Shown here: in pieces, positions 12,389-20,724 of the stretch | How the letters are laid out: each line of letters starts with the position of its first letter | How positions within the stretch are numbered: the first letter of the stretch is position 1 | Source of the DNA: Catellatospora vulcania | Lineage (GTDB): Bacteria; Actinomycetota; Actinomycetes; Mycobacteriales; Micromonosporaceae | Reading direction: 5' to 3' | NCBI RefSeq assembly: GCF_009720385.1 | Contig: NZ_ML769301.1 | Coordinates: forward strand, 1-64,000 | DNA length: 64,000 nucleotides | Position numbers and translations under genes: made by a program | Notes under the pieces: generated by a model | The model's input: only the letters and a program-made list of their open reading frames with translations | What the model was told of the DNA's origin: nothing | The model's database searches: none

Positions 12389-13051
12389 TTGAAGCTCCTG
12401 CTCACGTCAGGCGGCGTCACGAACCCGAGCATCCATTCGGCGCTCGTGCAGCTTCTCGGCAAGCCGATCGCCGAGTGCCGCGCCCTCTGCGTCCCGACGG
12501 CACAGTGGGGTCACCCGATGTGCGGTCCGACCTCGGTGCGGGGCTTCCTGGCCGCCGAGCCCAGGTGGCAGCATTTCTCCGGCCTGGGCTGGGCGTCGCT
12601 CGGTGTCCTCGAACTCACCGCGCTGCCCACCATCGGCGCGGAGCGATGGGTCCCCTGGGTCCGGGAGGCCGACGTGCTCCTGGTCGACGGCGGCGACGCG
12701 ACGTACCTGTGCCACTGGATGCGGGAGTCCGGGCTGGCCGAGCTGCTGCCTTCGCTGCCCGACACGGTCTGGGTGGGAGTGAGTGCCGGAAGCATGGTGA
12801 TGACGCCCCGGATCGGAGCGTACTTCGTCGAGTGGCCGTCCGCGCCGGACGACCGCACCCTGGGAGTCGTCGACTTCTCGATCTTCCCGCACCTGGACGC
12901 CTTCCCGACGAACACCCTGGCTGACGCAGAGCGGTGGGCCGCCGACATCGGCGTTCCGGCGTACGCCATCGACGAACAGACGGCCATCAAGGTCGTCGAC
13001 GGCTCCGTCGAGGTGGTCTCCGAAGGACGATGGACGAAGCTCAGGTCATAG
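12389..13051 (+). CDS. Peptidase E-like protein (family S51)
   Basis: 220 aa from a TTG at 12389 that follows CGGAGG at 5 bases. This start also places KLLLTSGG, the first strand of S51 proteins, at the N-terminus, whereas the longer frame adds an unlikely extension. The motif DVLLVDGGDATYL and the nucleophile elbow GVSAGSM (Ser132) mark the dipeptidase E/cyanophycinase fold. Classical peptidase E cleaves N-terminal Asp from dipeptides; the typical partner His is not obvious to me, so specificity is open. It is cytoplasmic, with no signal peptide. Confidence 0.8.
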   Translation: MKLLLTSGGVTNPSIHSALVQLLGKPIAECRALCVPTAQWGHPMCGPTSVRGFLAAEPRWQHFSGLGWASLGVLELTALPTIGAERWVPWVREADVLLVDGGDATYLCHWMRESGLAELLPSLPDTVWVGVSAGSMVMTPRIGAYFVEWPSAPDDRTLGVVDFSIFPHLDAFPTNTLADAERWAADIGVPAYAIDEQTAIKVVDGSVEVVSEGRWTKLRS

Positions 13052-13154
13052 CCGCCTGGCATTCGTGACGTCGCGTCGTTGAACGTGACCTCGTCGACTT
13101 GCAGCACTTCCTGGAGCGCCCGCCGCTGTGGCAGGCCCCGCAGCGGCGTCCGAT

Positions 13155-13300
13155 CACCACCTCGTGCTCGACGCTGCCGCGGACCGATTCCCAGCCGGGA
13201 CCGTGCCGGTCGAGGAGGCGGTGTTCGAAGTGGACGCGGGTGCGGTCGGCTGTTTCGGCGGTGGAGGTCGCCTCGCCTGGCCGGACATGCGCGTGCGCCT
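13155..13300 (-). pseudogene. Relic of an SRPBCC/AHSA1-type protein
   Basis: One minus-strand frame reads TRVHFEHRLLDRHGPGWESV at about 13185-13241. This is typical of the last strand and C-terminal helix of AHSA1-like SRPBCC proteins (TRVE-x-EHRGLERHG). The frame before it does not continue with the fold, and no start or complete stop structure fits a 150-aa gene, so I read it as a decayed fragment. The rest of 13052-13447 holds nothing else I can support. Confidence 0.45.
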
Positions 13301-13447
13301 CGCGGATGGGGGCGAGGGCACACGGCCAGTGGCCGGGTGACGTGTCCGGCCATACGAGATGCTCGACGCCGTGCCGTTTGATCTGGTGACGGCGCTGTCC
13401 GGCACCGGCGATCGGCAGTGCGCACGACACGACGGCGGAAGTTTTCG

Positions 13448-13476
13448 TTGACAGCTGATCAGTTGTTAACTACCTT
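13448..13476 (+). promoter_or_regulatory. Promoter of the secreted-protein operon
   Basis: TTGACA at 13448-13453, a 17-bp spacer, and TACCTT at 13471-13476 form a good housekeeping-type promoter. The spacer is A+T rich for this genome (TGATCAGTTGTTAAC). It lies about 105 bp before the first gene of the three-gene cluster. Confidence 0.65.
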
Positions 13477-13585
13477 CATCGACACCTGTATCTGACGTGT
13501 TTGCACGGTTTCGTCGCCTGAACAGTCAGCGTCCCGGACGGCGGCCGAGCGCACCGCGCACCGACCTGCCCGCACGGAGGAACCG

Positions 13586-14398
13586 ATGAAGCAACGCATC
13601 CTGATCGCGCGGCTGGCCGCTGCAGCGCTGGCGACCGCGGCCATGGTCGCCATGTCCGGCTCACCGGCCGCAGCGTGGAGCTACGGCGTCAACCGGGTGC
13701 AGACCGCCGCGGAGGACTCCTGGGCCCAGACCGGGATGGGCCCCGGCTGGGTGCTGCTCAGCTACAAAGCCAACGGGCCGATGGTGGGCTACCTGTTCGC
13801 GCGGGACTTCGTCTTCGCCGACGGCACCGTCAAGACCAGCTTCGACCACATGGACATCCGCGACACCGGCGACGCGGCCGCCGGCAACACCGAGGGCATC
13901 ACCCGCTGGCCGTGGGGATTCGCCGGCGGCAGCTTCGACGGCTGCGCATACGCCTACGGCACCCGCAAGTTCGCCATCGAACGCACCGGCTTCAGCTCCA
14001 GCAGCTGCGCCAACGGCCCCAGCGTCGTCGGATCCAGCAACTCCGACGGCTCGCCGGACACGCTGCGCTGGTGGCACTCCGAGCAGGTGTTCTGCACCGC
14101 GAACGCGACCGACGCGCTGTGCAGCCCGTGGGGCGTGTGGAGCGAGAACAAAGGCGGCGGCCTGAAGGTCACCACCGCGCGAAGCGACTGCCCCGCGTAC
14201 GGCAACATCGGCGCAGCGGCCGCCTACGGCTCCGGCGCAGGCCTGCCCACCCATCGGCTCGGCACCGCTCCCGCCGGCGCGCAGATCGACATCCGATACG
14301 TGACCAAGGACCGCCAGTGGGCCATGGCGAAGTGGAACGGGCACCGGTTCGCCGCCGGCATCGCCTGGGCGTTCCTGCCACGCTCCTGCCTCTGGTGA
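13586..14398 (+). CDS. Secreted protein of unknown function
   Basis: 270 aa with ATG after CGGAGGAACC. A Sec signal peptide covers about 1-30 (MKQRILIARLAAAALATAAM ... SPAAA). The mature part begins WSYGVNRVQTAAED and is rich in Gly, Ser and Trp with several cysteines (FDGCAYAYG, SSSCANG, VFCTANATDALCSPWG, RSDCPAYG, PRSCLW), suggesting a disulfide-stabilised extracellular fold. No known domain is recognised. It is the first of three adjacent genes for exported proteins (13586, 14449, 15235), separated by 50 and 21 bp, probably one transcript. Confidence 0.75.
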   Translation: MKQRILIARLAAAALATAAMVAMSGSPAAAWSYGVNRVQTAAEDSWAQTGMGPGWVLLSYKANGPMVGYLFARDFVFADGTVKTSFDHMDIRDTGDAAAGNTEGITRWPWGFAGGSFDGCAYAYGTRKFAIERTGFSSSSCANGPSVVGSSNSDGSPDTLRWWHSEQVFCTANATDALCSPWGVWSENKGGGLKVTTARSDCPAYGNIGAAAAYGSGAGLPTHRLGTAPAGAQIDIRYVTKDRQWAMAKWNGHRFAAGIAWAFLPRSCLW

Positions 14399-14448
14399 CC
14401 TCCCTCCCGCGGCACGACCGTCAACCACCACAGCCAGGGGAGAAGCAC

Positions 14449-15213
14449 ATGGGCGCACCCGCACACCCGCCAGTCGTGGTCCCACCGGTCCGCAACGCCG
14501 GCGACGGCGGGCGGCTGCCCGCCTGGGTGACGCTGCTGTGGCTTACCGTGTTCGCCGGCGCCGTGCTGCCGCCCCCTGCGGCCCACGCCTCCCACCCGAA
14601 CCCGAGCTCGCTCAAACACCAGCACAACTTGCACTACGCATCCGCCAACCCCGACGGACCCGGCGCCTACGACGAGCAGTTCTGCATCGAGTCGCACGAC
14701 ACCTCCAAGGTCAGCAACAGCGCGGGCAGGTCGTTCGTCGACCAGACCCTGACCCGGATGGGATCGGGCAGGGTCTGGGACGGGCTCGGCGGCTGGCGTA
14801 TCGACCTGTGGCCCACCACCGCCAACTGCACCTCCTACTCCTCGGCCACGCGGGCCACCATCGAACTCGAGGTCCACTACGGCTGGGACTGGAGCAGCAC
14901 CTGCGGCGGAACCGTCGGCTACTACAACTGCGTGGTGCACGACAACGCCGTATGGAACGCCGACTACGGCCACTACGACAGTCGATGGACCTACGTGTAC
15001 CTGGTCTTCAGCTCAGGCGGCCGCCTCGACGACGTGGGACGGGCGTTCATCAACCACGAGTTCGGGCACGTGTTCGGCCTTGCCGACGACAACGGAGCCT
15101 GCAGCCCGCCCAGCCTGATGCACAGCACCGTCGTCGGCTACGGCTGCGGCAACTGGCCCAACTGGTATCCCAGCCCAGCCGACTACCAGTCCGTCGTCAA
15201 CCTCATGGGCTGA
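14449..15213 (+). CDS. Secreted zinc metalloprotease (HExxH, metzincin-like)
   Basis: 254 aa from the ATG at 14449 after CAGGGGAG. The N-terminal 22 residues are polar and Pro-rich, then a hydrophobic helix (WVTLLWLTVFAGAVL) leads to a likely cleavage after AHA near residue 47. The active site is NHEFGHVFGLADD: His203, Glu204 and His207 with an Asp near 213 as possible third ligand. A downstream SLMHS (Met224) could supply the Met-turn. Six or more cysteines suggest disulfides. It acts outside the cell on unknown protein substrates. It is the middle gene of the exported trio. Confidence 0.8.
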   Translation: MGAPAHPPVVVPPVRNAGDGGRLPAWVTLLWLTVFAGAVLPPPAAHASHPNPSSLKHQHNLHYASANPDGPGAYDEQFCIESHDTSKVSNSAGRSFVDQTLTRMGSGRVWDGLGGWRIDLWPTTANCTSYSSATRATIELEVHYGWDWSSTCGGTVGYYNCVVHDNAVWNADYGHYDSRWTYVYLVFSSGGRLDDVGRAFINHEFGHVFGLADDNGACSPPSLMHSTVVGYGCGNWPNWYPSPADYQSVVNLMG

Positions 15214-15234
15214 CCGAGAAAGCCAGGTGCGGAC

Positions 15235-15858
15235 ATGAGGCGAACAGCGCTGGGGGTACGGGTGCTGACGACCCTGACGGCCGCCGTCGTGCTCGCTGCG
15301 GTCGCCGTGGGGCTGGCGCTGGCGTCGGACCACGAGCACCGAGATGAGGCCGGTCCCCGCCTGGACACCGCCAGCGGACTGCTGGTCAGCGACCGTTCGG
15401 CGCTGCGGATGTGTGTACAAGGCATGTCCGATGCCGACGGGCAGGGCGTCACGCGGTCCGCTGTCATGGCCGGGCTGCAACAGGCCATGCGGCACCCGGA
15501 CTGGCGCGGCGCCTACGGCCCAAGCCAGGTGAACGCGTCGGTGGTGCTCGACTTCGCCTGCCCGGCGCCGCGGCTTCCGGTCCGGTACGAACCGAGGACG
15601 ACCGTGGCCGGGCCCGGTCTGACCGCCACGCCCAGCCCTTACCGCGTCTGGATCTACGTCCTCGACGAGCCGGCCGCCGACCGCATCCTGGGCATCGGCG
15701 AGACGACCGCGGTCGCGCCCGCCGAACTGATGCGCGAGTCCACGACCGTGTTCCCCGTGTCCACCGCCCTGATCATCCGGGCGAGCGCGCTCGGCGATGC
15801 GAACACCACCACGGGCGGCCTTCTGGCGGCGCTCGGCCTGGACCCGGCCCGGCGCTGA
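15235..15858 (+). CDS. Exported or membrane-anchored protein of unknown function
   Basis: 207 aa with ATG preceded by a weak AGGTGCGG. One N-terminal hydrophobic helix (LTTLTAAVVLAAVAVGLALA, about 11-30) is a signal anchor or signal peptide. The remaining 175 residues show two cysteines (MCVQG and DFACPAP) and an alpha/beta pattern (YRVWIYVLDEPAADRILG, TALIIRASALGD). No family is recognised. It starts 21 bp after the metalloprotease, so it may be its partner, inhibitor or chaperone; that is inference from position only. Confidence 0.65.
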   Translation: MRRTALGVRVLTTLTAAVVLAAVAVGLALASDHEHRDEAGPRLDTASGLLVSDRSALRMCVQGMSDADGQGVTRSAVMAGLQQAMRHPDWRGAYGPSQVNASVVLDFACPAPRLPVRYEPRTTVAGPGLTATPSPYRVWIYVLDEPAADRILGIGETTAVAPAELMRESTTVFPVSTALIIRASALGDANTTTGGLLAALGLDPARR

Positions 15859-15887
15859 ACCAGTGCCGGGCCGGAGAGCGCGCTCGA

Positions 15888-16550
15888 CTACCGGCTCAGC
15901 CCTGCCTGGTCGATCCGGCGGTGGTAGCGCATTCCGGCACGACCGCCGAGGACCGCGCCGATCAGCGCCACCGCCGCCAGCACGATCGCCGTCACTATCC
16001 CGGCCGCGGTGAGGTCACCCTCGTTGACCGGCAGCCGCGGGAACCCGTTGAGCCGCGACAGGACGTCGTACTGGTCACCGAGGATCGCCCCGGCCACCGC
16101 CACGACGACCGCGATCAGGATCGACCACAGCCACACCGCGACGCCCTGCTTCACGCCGTCGAAGCGGGCCATCCGGGCGGCCACGTAGCCCCCGCAGTAG
16201 TACGACACGAACAAGATCACCAGCAGCGCGATGATGCCGGCAATTCCGATCGACGTGGCGGTGTCGGTGACCGCGCTCGTGGCGTCCTGCACCACACTGT
16301 TGTCTGCGGCCGCGAGCCCGATCGCCGTTCCGGCAGCAGCCAGCAACGCCGTCAGCAGCACCGCCGTGCCCATCGCGGTCAGCCAGCCGAAGAAGGCCGA
16401 GCCGAACCTCACCCCGCCGAAACGGTCACCTTCACGGGTGATCACCATCTCCCGCGCCTCGCCGACGCGGTACGTCTCGATGGTCTCCGCCGGTCGCCGA
16501 TCATCGACCGGCCCACCGTTAGCGGGTCCGGCCTCATAGTTGGCGCTCAT
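15888..16550 (-). CDS. Four-transmembrane membrane protein
   Basis: 220 aa from the ATG at 16550, preceded by GGAGAGAT; the longer GTG frame to 16634 is less likely. An N-terminal cytoplasmic tail (about 1-48, Glu/Arg rich) is followed by four hydrophobic helices: FFGWLTAMGTAVLLTALLA, IGIAGIIALLVILFVSYYCG, VWLWSILIAVVVAVAGAIL and GIVTAIVLAAVALIGAVLGG. A cytoplasmic basic C-terminus ends YHRRIDQAG. It resembles small actinobacterial integral membrane proteins of unknown role, possibly envelope stress-related. It is convergent with the secreted-protein operon. Confidence 0.7.
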   Translation of the reverse strand: MSANYEAGPANGGPVDDRRPAETIETYRVGEAREMVITREGDRFGGVRFGSAFFGWLTAMGTAVLLTALLAAAGTAIGLAAADNSVVQDATSAVTDTATSIGIAGIIALLVILFVSYYCGGYVAARMARFDGVKQGVAVWLWSILIAVVVAVAGAILGDQYDVLSRLNGFPRLPVNEGDLTAAGIVTAIVLAAVALIGAVLGGRAGMRYHRRIDQAGLSR

Positions 16551-17003
16551 ATCTCTCCACCCCCGTATGTGCTGTGTCGGGAATGCCGTACCCGGTGCCT
16601 GAGCGATCAACACCCCGAAGCCAGCCTGTCTCACCCTCTGAGCTGGTATTTCTCTCCGTGTAGGGCCGGTTCCCTGGCTGTGGCCGGTCTGTGCGACAGA
16701 AAACTGCTCTGGACGCCGGGGGAGAGGTCAATGAGGCGCTGCTGCTCGACGCCGGCGACGTTCAACCTGATCGGCAATGACGTTCTGGGCCTGGTTCGCG
16801 CCGCCTCACAAGCCCCACCCCCCGCGGGCGACCACGCCAGGCGTGGCTGGACGCGATCGCACTCGTGTGCCGCGCACCGTTCCTGGCCCAGAACGTGGTC
16901 CACGCCCAGCGCTGCCGGCAGCCATCGGCTCGCCCGGCCGACGGAGCGCCGGGTGCAGCAGCCGGGTGGCCACCGCCGACAGCGGTCGGCGCTTGCCGCG
17001 GCG
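16551..17003. other. Intergenic stretch without a convincing gene
   Basis: It holds the upstream region of the four-TM gene and the downstream end of the MerR gene. Several 60-90 codon frames are open on both strands, but none has a ribosome binding site plus a recognisable domain. I see no clear hairpin terminator. Confidence 0.4.
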
Positions 17004-17348
17004 TCAACCGCGAACCGGCGGGCCGTCCAGCCGGCGACTCAGGACGTCGATCATCGCGTTGGCGGCGGCCAGCTGGTATTCCAGCTCCACGATGCGGACC
17101 GCGGCGTCCAGCCGGACGCCGCCGTCGACCAGGTGTCGAGCGCGGTCGGCTCGCTGCAGGTCGTCCTGGCTGTAGCGGCGGTGCCCGCCGCCGGAGCGGT
17201 GCGACTGGAACAGGCCCGCGGTCTCCACGGCCCGCAGGAACGCCGGTGTCACACCGATGGCCTGTGCCGCTGTGCCCATGGCGTATCCAGGGAAGTCGGC
17301 GTCGCCCAGCGCGGGGGTGCGAGGCCCGCTCTGCGTCGTCTCGTTCAT
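17004..17348 (-). CDS. MerR-family (HspR-like) transcriptional regulator
   Basis: 114 aa. Residues 21-90 form a MerR-type winged helix: YAMGTAAQAIGVTPAFLRAVE, then a turn with GLFQSHRSGGGHRRYSQDDL, the conserved R-(S/T)-x-x-(G/N)-x-R-x-Y wing. A C-terminal helix (VRIVELEYQLAAANAMIDVL) is the dimerisation coiled coil. There are no effector-binding cysteines, as in HspR-like repressors. It lies 76 bp downstream of hsp20 on the same strand, so it is probably co-transcribed and represses that operon through the inverted repeat at 17943. Confidence 0.8.
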   Translation of the reverse strand: MNETTQSGPRTPALGDADFPGYAMGTAAQAIGVTPAFLRAVETAGLFQSHRSGGGHRRYSQDDLQRADRARHLVDGGVRLDAAVRIVELEYQLAAANAMIDVLSRRLDGPPVRG

Positions 17349-17424
17349 GGCCGGGTCCGTCCTTTACGGGTCGGCCCCGAGCGGCGCAGGGTTTGCTGCT
17401 CGGGGCCGAACGGATCGGTTGCGA

Positions 17425-17913
17425 TCAGGTCGCGGCACCGGCCTTGGCGCGATCGCGCTCCGAGACCGCCTGACTGCTGATCATCTTGTGTCCGCCGTGC
17501 GAGTCCAGCGCGGCGTCGCGGTTGCGGGTGACCTCGATCCGGCGCGGCTTGGCGCGCTCGGCGACCGGGATGGTCAGCGTGAGGACGCCGTCGCGGTAGT
17601 CGGCACGGATCGCCTCGACGTCGAGCCCGTCGCCCAGCACCAGCTGACGGCTGTAGCTTCCGGCCGGCCGCTCGGACACCAGGTAGGTGGCGTCGTCGGG
17701 ATCGTTGCGGTGCCGCTGGCCGCGCACGGTCAGGGTGCCGTTCTCCGCGGACACCTCCAGGCTGTCGATGTCGATGCCCGGCATGTCGAAGCGGACCACG
17801 AACGTGTCGCCCGTGCGCAGGCAGTCCATCGGCATCGGCGCAGGAGTGCGCGCGGTCCCGAACACCTCACCGGCGAGCCGGTCGAAGTCGCGGAACGGGT
17901 CGAAACGCATCAT
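17425..17913 (-). CDS. Small heat shock protein, Hsp20/alpha-crystallin family
   Basis: 162 aa from the first ATG of MMRFDPFRDFDRL, with GGGAGG nine bases upstream; a longer TTG frame would include the ribosome binding site and is rejected. The alpha-crystallin domain spans about 35-130 (FVVRFDMPGIDIDSLEVSAE, GTLTVRGQR, DYRDGVLTLTIPVAE). The I-x-I/V partner motif is present only weakly near the C-terminus. It is an ATP-independent chaperone that holds unfolding proteins in the cytoplasm. The first gene of an operon with the MerR-type regulator. Confidence 0.9.
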   Translation of the reverse strand: MMRFDPFRDFDRLAGEVFGTARTPAPMPMDCLRTGDTFVVRFDMPGIDIDSLEVSAENGTLTVRGQRHRNDPDDATYLVSERPAGSYSRQLVLGDGLDVEAIRADYRDGVLTLTIPVAERAKPRRIEVTRNRDAALDSHGGHKMISSQAVSERDRAKAGAAT

Positions 17914-17942
17914 GATCAACACACCTCCCAAATGAGTGCTTC

Positions 17943-17961
17943 AGCAAGACTGTTGCTTGCT
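17943..17961. promoter_or_regulatory. HAIR-like operator upstream of hsp20
   Basis: AGCAAG-N7-CTTGCT is a perfect inverted repeat with the seven-base spacer typical of the HspR-binding HAIR element (consensus CTTGAGT-N7-ACTCAAG), but with different half-site bases. It sits 30-48 bp upstream of the hsp20 start. Together with the downstream MerR-type gene it predicts an autoregulated heat-shock operon with a changed recognition site. Confidence 0.55.
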
Positions 17962-18330
17962 CGACACAAATTCTACAGCTGCCAGACCAGATTTCAAGCA
18001 TCCCTCATGGAACTTTTCCTTCCGTGTACCGCGCAAGGACGCTACCGGTCACGTCCGTGCCAGTACGGCGGACGCCAGACGACCCGGAAGCCGTGGGACG
18101 GCAATGCCGGACCTGTGACCTGCGCTGATCGTGCGCGGCAAAGCTGGCATCGCCCGGCTGAGCGGCAGGTTTGACCGACGGAGGCGATGGAGACACCGCT
18201 GTTCAGGCGGTCGTCGTCGACACGTCGAGCAGAGACGGCCATCATGTCGACGTCCACGGTGGTCGACCGGAGACCGCGGCCCGACCACTCCGGCGACGGC
18301 ACCGGGCCCGACCCACTGCGGGAGGTATTC

Positions 18331-18648
18331 GTGCCGCTCACCCCGGACGAGCGCCGGCGGCTGCGTGATATCGAACGCCAGCTGGCCCGCGACGATCCCA
18401 CCTTTGCGACGTCGATGGGCGGCCACGAAGCACCGCCCGAAGGACCGTTTCGCCGGCGGGCGCTCTGGTGGTCATTGGCCCCACTGGCCGCGATGGCGGC
18501 AGCGGTAGTCGTGGCATTCGTAGTCGACGTCTCCTACGCGGCCATCATTTTGTTGTTCATGCTCGCCGCCAGCGCCTTCCTGCGCATCGGACTGCGCGGC
18601 CGAGCACGCTTGGACCCACCGGACGACTTCCGGCACCGCGACACCTGA
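18331..18648 (+). CDS. DUF3040 membrane protein
   Basis: 105 aa from a GTG at 18331, chosen because GGGAGG lies 5 bases upstream and because DUF3040 proteins begin exactly at this motif (here VPLTPDERRRLRDIERQLAR, then DDPTFA). Longer in-frame starts at 18187 and 18244 lack proper spacing. Two adjacent transmembrane helices follow (LAPLAAMAAAVVVAFVV and AAIILLFMLAASAFLRIG). The family is widespread in actinobacteria with unknown function. The gene is isolated. Confidence 0.8.
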   Translation: MPLTPDERRRLRDIERQLARDDPTFATSMGGHEAPPEGPFRRRALWWSLAPLAAMAAAVVVAFVVDVSYAAIILLFMLAASAFLRIGLRGRARLDPPDDFRHRDT

Positions 18649-18815
18649 GCGCCAGGCCCTGCACGGGAGTTCTCCGCTCGCATTGATGGACGGCCAGCCC
18701 GGTAGCGACATCGACATCGCCGACGCGATCTTCCCGTGCGGCTACAGCATCGCCGAGACCCGGGCCGTCCTGTGGACCAGACATGGACCGCTCGCTATCC
18801 GGTACGCCGGTCAGG

Positions 18816-19367
18816 TCACCGGTGGAACAGGTGTCCCTGGCGCAGTTGGTCGAGGATCTTCGCCCTGGTCTCGGGCCGCTTGGCCTGGTTGAAGCGACCG
18901 ATGTAGGCGTAGCGGTTCGTCCGGTTCATCGCCTCGATCGCCTGCAGCGCCTGCGGGTCGGCGGCGATCTCGGCTGGGACCTGAGCGGTGGCGGGGCCGT
19001 GGTAGGCCGCATCCCACCGGCCGTCGGCCTTGGCCAGGTCGATCTGAGCCTGGCCGGCGGGACGCATCCGTCCACTTTCGATCAGCGCCGCCGCCTTCTC
19101 TGTGTTGATCTTCGACCAGATGCTGCGTTTGCGCCGCGGGGTGTACCGCTGCTGGTAAAAGGCATCGTCGATGCGCTTGGCCTGCCCGTCGATCCAGCCG
19201 AAGCACAGACTGGTCTCCACGGCTTCGGCATAGGTGAGCGAGGCTACACCGCTGCCCTTCTTGGCGAACTTGATCAGGATGCCAGGGCAGGTCGCGTGCT
19301 CGCGCTCCAGCCACTGCTCGAACTCCTGCTGCGAGGCAAAGCTCCTCAGTTCCAGTTCGTCGGCCAC
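18816..19367 (-). CDS. YdeI/OmpD-associated family protein
   Basis: 183 aa from a GTG at 19367 (VADELELRSFASQQEFEQWL). The core GILIKFAKKGSGVASLTYAEAVETSLCFGWIDGQ followed by YTPRRKRSIWSKIN is characteristic of the YdeI family, usually 180-200 aa. Members are linked with stress or antimicrobial peptide resistance, but their biochemistry is poorly known. It is cytoplasmic and monocistronic; the NCS1 permease ends 145 bp away on the same strand, so read-through from that operon is possible. Confidence 0.85.
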   Translation of the reverse strand: MADELELRSFASQQEFEQWLEREHATCPGILIKFAKKGSGVASLTYAEAVETSLCFGWIDGQAKRIDDAFYQQRYTPRRKRSIWSKINTEKAAALIESGRMRPAGQAQIDLAKADGRWDAAYHGPATAQVPAEIAADPQALQAIEAMNRTNRYAYIGRFNQAKRPETRAKILDQLRQGHLFHR

Positions 19368-19512
19368 CAGGCCATTCTGCCTCGCCCGTACGACAGGCAA
19401 CCGCCGGCCGCGAAGCCGGTCTGTTGCACGGTTGCACCGGCCACCGATTTCGGCAGAGGTGAGGTCCACGGATGACGTGACATGTGCAGTTCCGGGCAGC
19501 GTCGTCGGCAAC

Positions 19513-20724
19513 TCACCGAGCTGATCGGGCCGGCGGCGCCGGTCGGACGGACCCGCGCTGCCGGTGGACCTGCCAGCCGGTGGCGACCACCGCGATCGCG
19601 AGGCCGGCCACCGGCCCGGCCGGCGAGCCGGCGACGGTCAGCGCGGTCGCGGCCAGTCCGGCGGGCAGCCAGGTCCAGACCGGCACCAGCCGTGCCGGTC
19701 GGCCCTGTCGCCGCCGCCAGCCCTCGACCGCCATCGGGATGATCAGCGGTGGCAGGGTGGCGGCCAGCACGGTCAGCCAGGTCAGTAGCGCCCGGTCGAA
19801 GCGCGCCGCGGCCAAAGTGCCGCCGAGGACCGCGACGATCGCCATCCCGGCGGTGGCCGACAGCCGGGGCCAGAACGCCCGCAACGCGAGCGCGCCGGAG
19901 AACGTGGTGGTCAGCGCGGGCGCGAACACCCCGACGGTGACGAAGATGTTGCCGTAGACCGCGGTGCCAGGCGCGTTGGCCAGCACCGCGACCACGTCGG
20001 CGCTGCCGGTGCGCAGCCAGACTCCGGCGCCGGCCGCGGTGACCGCGATAGCCGGCCCGACCAGCAGCGCCACGCAGATCGCCAGGTCCCGTCGGGTGGC
20101 CAGGCCACGGCTGAAGTCCGGCGCGCGCAGCGCGAACACCGCGACGTAGCCGCCGATCGCGGCGATGTCGGCGAGGGTGGCCCAGCCGCCCGGGTCGGCG
20201 GTCACCGGCGCGGCGTCCGGGCGCAGCAGCAGGACGCACACCGCGACCAGTGCCAGCGCCGCGACCGTGGTCAGCACGGCGATCCGGTTGTTCCACCGGC
20301 CCGGCACGAACGACGCGGCCAGCACGGTGGCGGCCAGCAGCAGCGCGCCGACCGGACCGGGCAGCCCGGTGACCTTGGCCAGCGAAGCGCCGCCCAGGCC
20401 GACGTTGAAGCCGTTCCAGCCGATCATCGCGGCGGCGAGCACCGCGCCGAGCAGGATGCCGGCCCGGTCCGGCAGGTAGCGCGGAGCCAGTTCGGTGAGG
20501 GCGGCGTCCTCCCCGTACGGCCGGCGTAGCCCCAACGCGCCCTGCCCGAACAGCAGCGCCGCCATCAGGGCCGCGCCGCCGAGCAGCGCGAGCAGCGGGA
20601 CGGCGCCGTCGTGCCGGCGGGCCATCCCGGCGCCCAGGATCAGCGCGGCGGGCGCGGCCCCGAGCCCGAGCCAGGCGCCTGCTGCCGCGCTCCATCGGCG
20701 GGCCGGCGCCTGTGCCCCGGTCAG
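19513..20724 (-). CDS. NCS1-type (cytosine/purine permease-like) transporter, probable CTG start
   Basis: About 403 aa with 11-12 hydrophobic helices. The N-terminal part resembles CodB: WLGLGAAPAALILGAG, then AAMIGWNGFNVGLGGASLA, which matches the substrate-binding helix region GW-x-x-(V/N)-x-x-G of NCS1 carriers. No ATG, GTG or TTG fits before residue 30. A CTG at 20724 overlaps the TGA of the ABC ATPase gene (CTGA) and has GGGAG seven bases upstream, so I take CTG as start. It would import a nucleobase-like compound across the membrane by ion symport. It is the last gene of the ABC importer operon. Confidence 0.75.
   Translation of the reverse strand: MTGAQAPARRWSAAAGAWLGLGAAPAALILGAGMARRHDGAVPLLALLGGAALMAALLFGQGALGLRRPYGEDAALTELAPRYLPDRAGILLGAVLAAAMIGWNGFNVGLGGASLAKVTGLPGPVGALLLAATVLAASFVPGRWNNRIAVLTTVAALALVAVCVLLLRPDAAPVTADPGGWATLADIAAIGGYVAVFALRAPDFSRGLATRRDLAICVALLVGPAIAVTAAGAGVWLRTGSADVVAVLANAPGTAVYGNIFVTVGVFAPALTTTFSGALALRAFWPRLSATAGMAIVAVLGGTLAAARFDRALLTWLTVLAATLPPLIIPMAVEGWRRRQGRPARLVPVWTWLPAGLAATALTVAGSPAGPVAGLAIAVVATGWQVHRQRGSVRPAPPARSAR

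Noticed and set aside
13052..13447. Plus-strand frames of 70-100 codons between the S51 peptidase and the secreted operon
   Set aside because: No RBS or family; the only recognisable signal is the minus-strand SRPBCC-like fragment.
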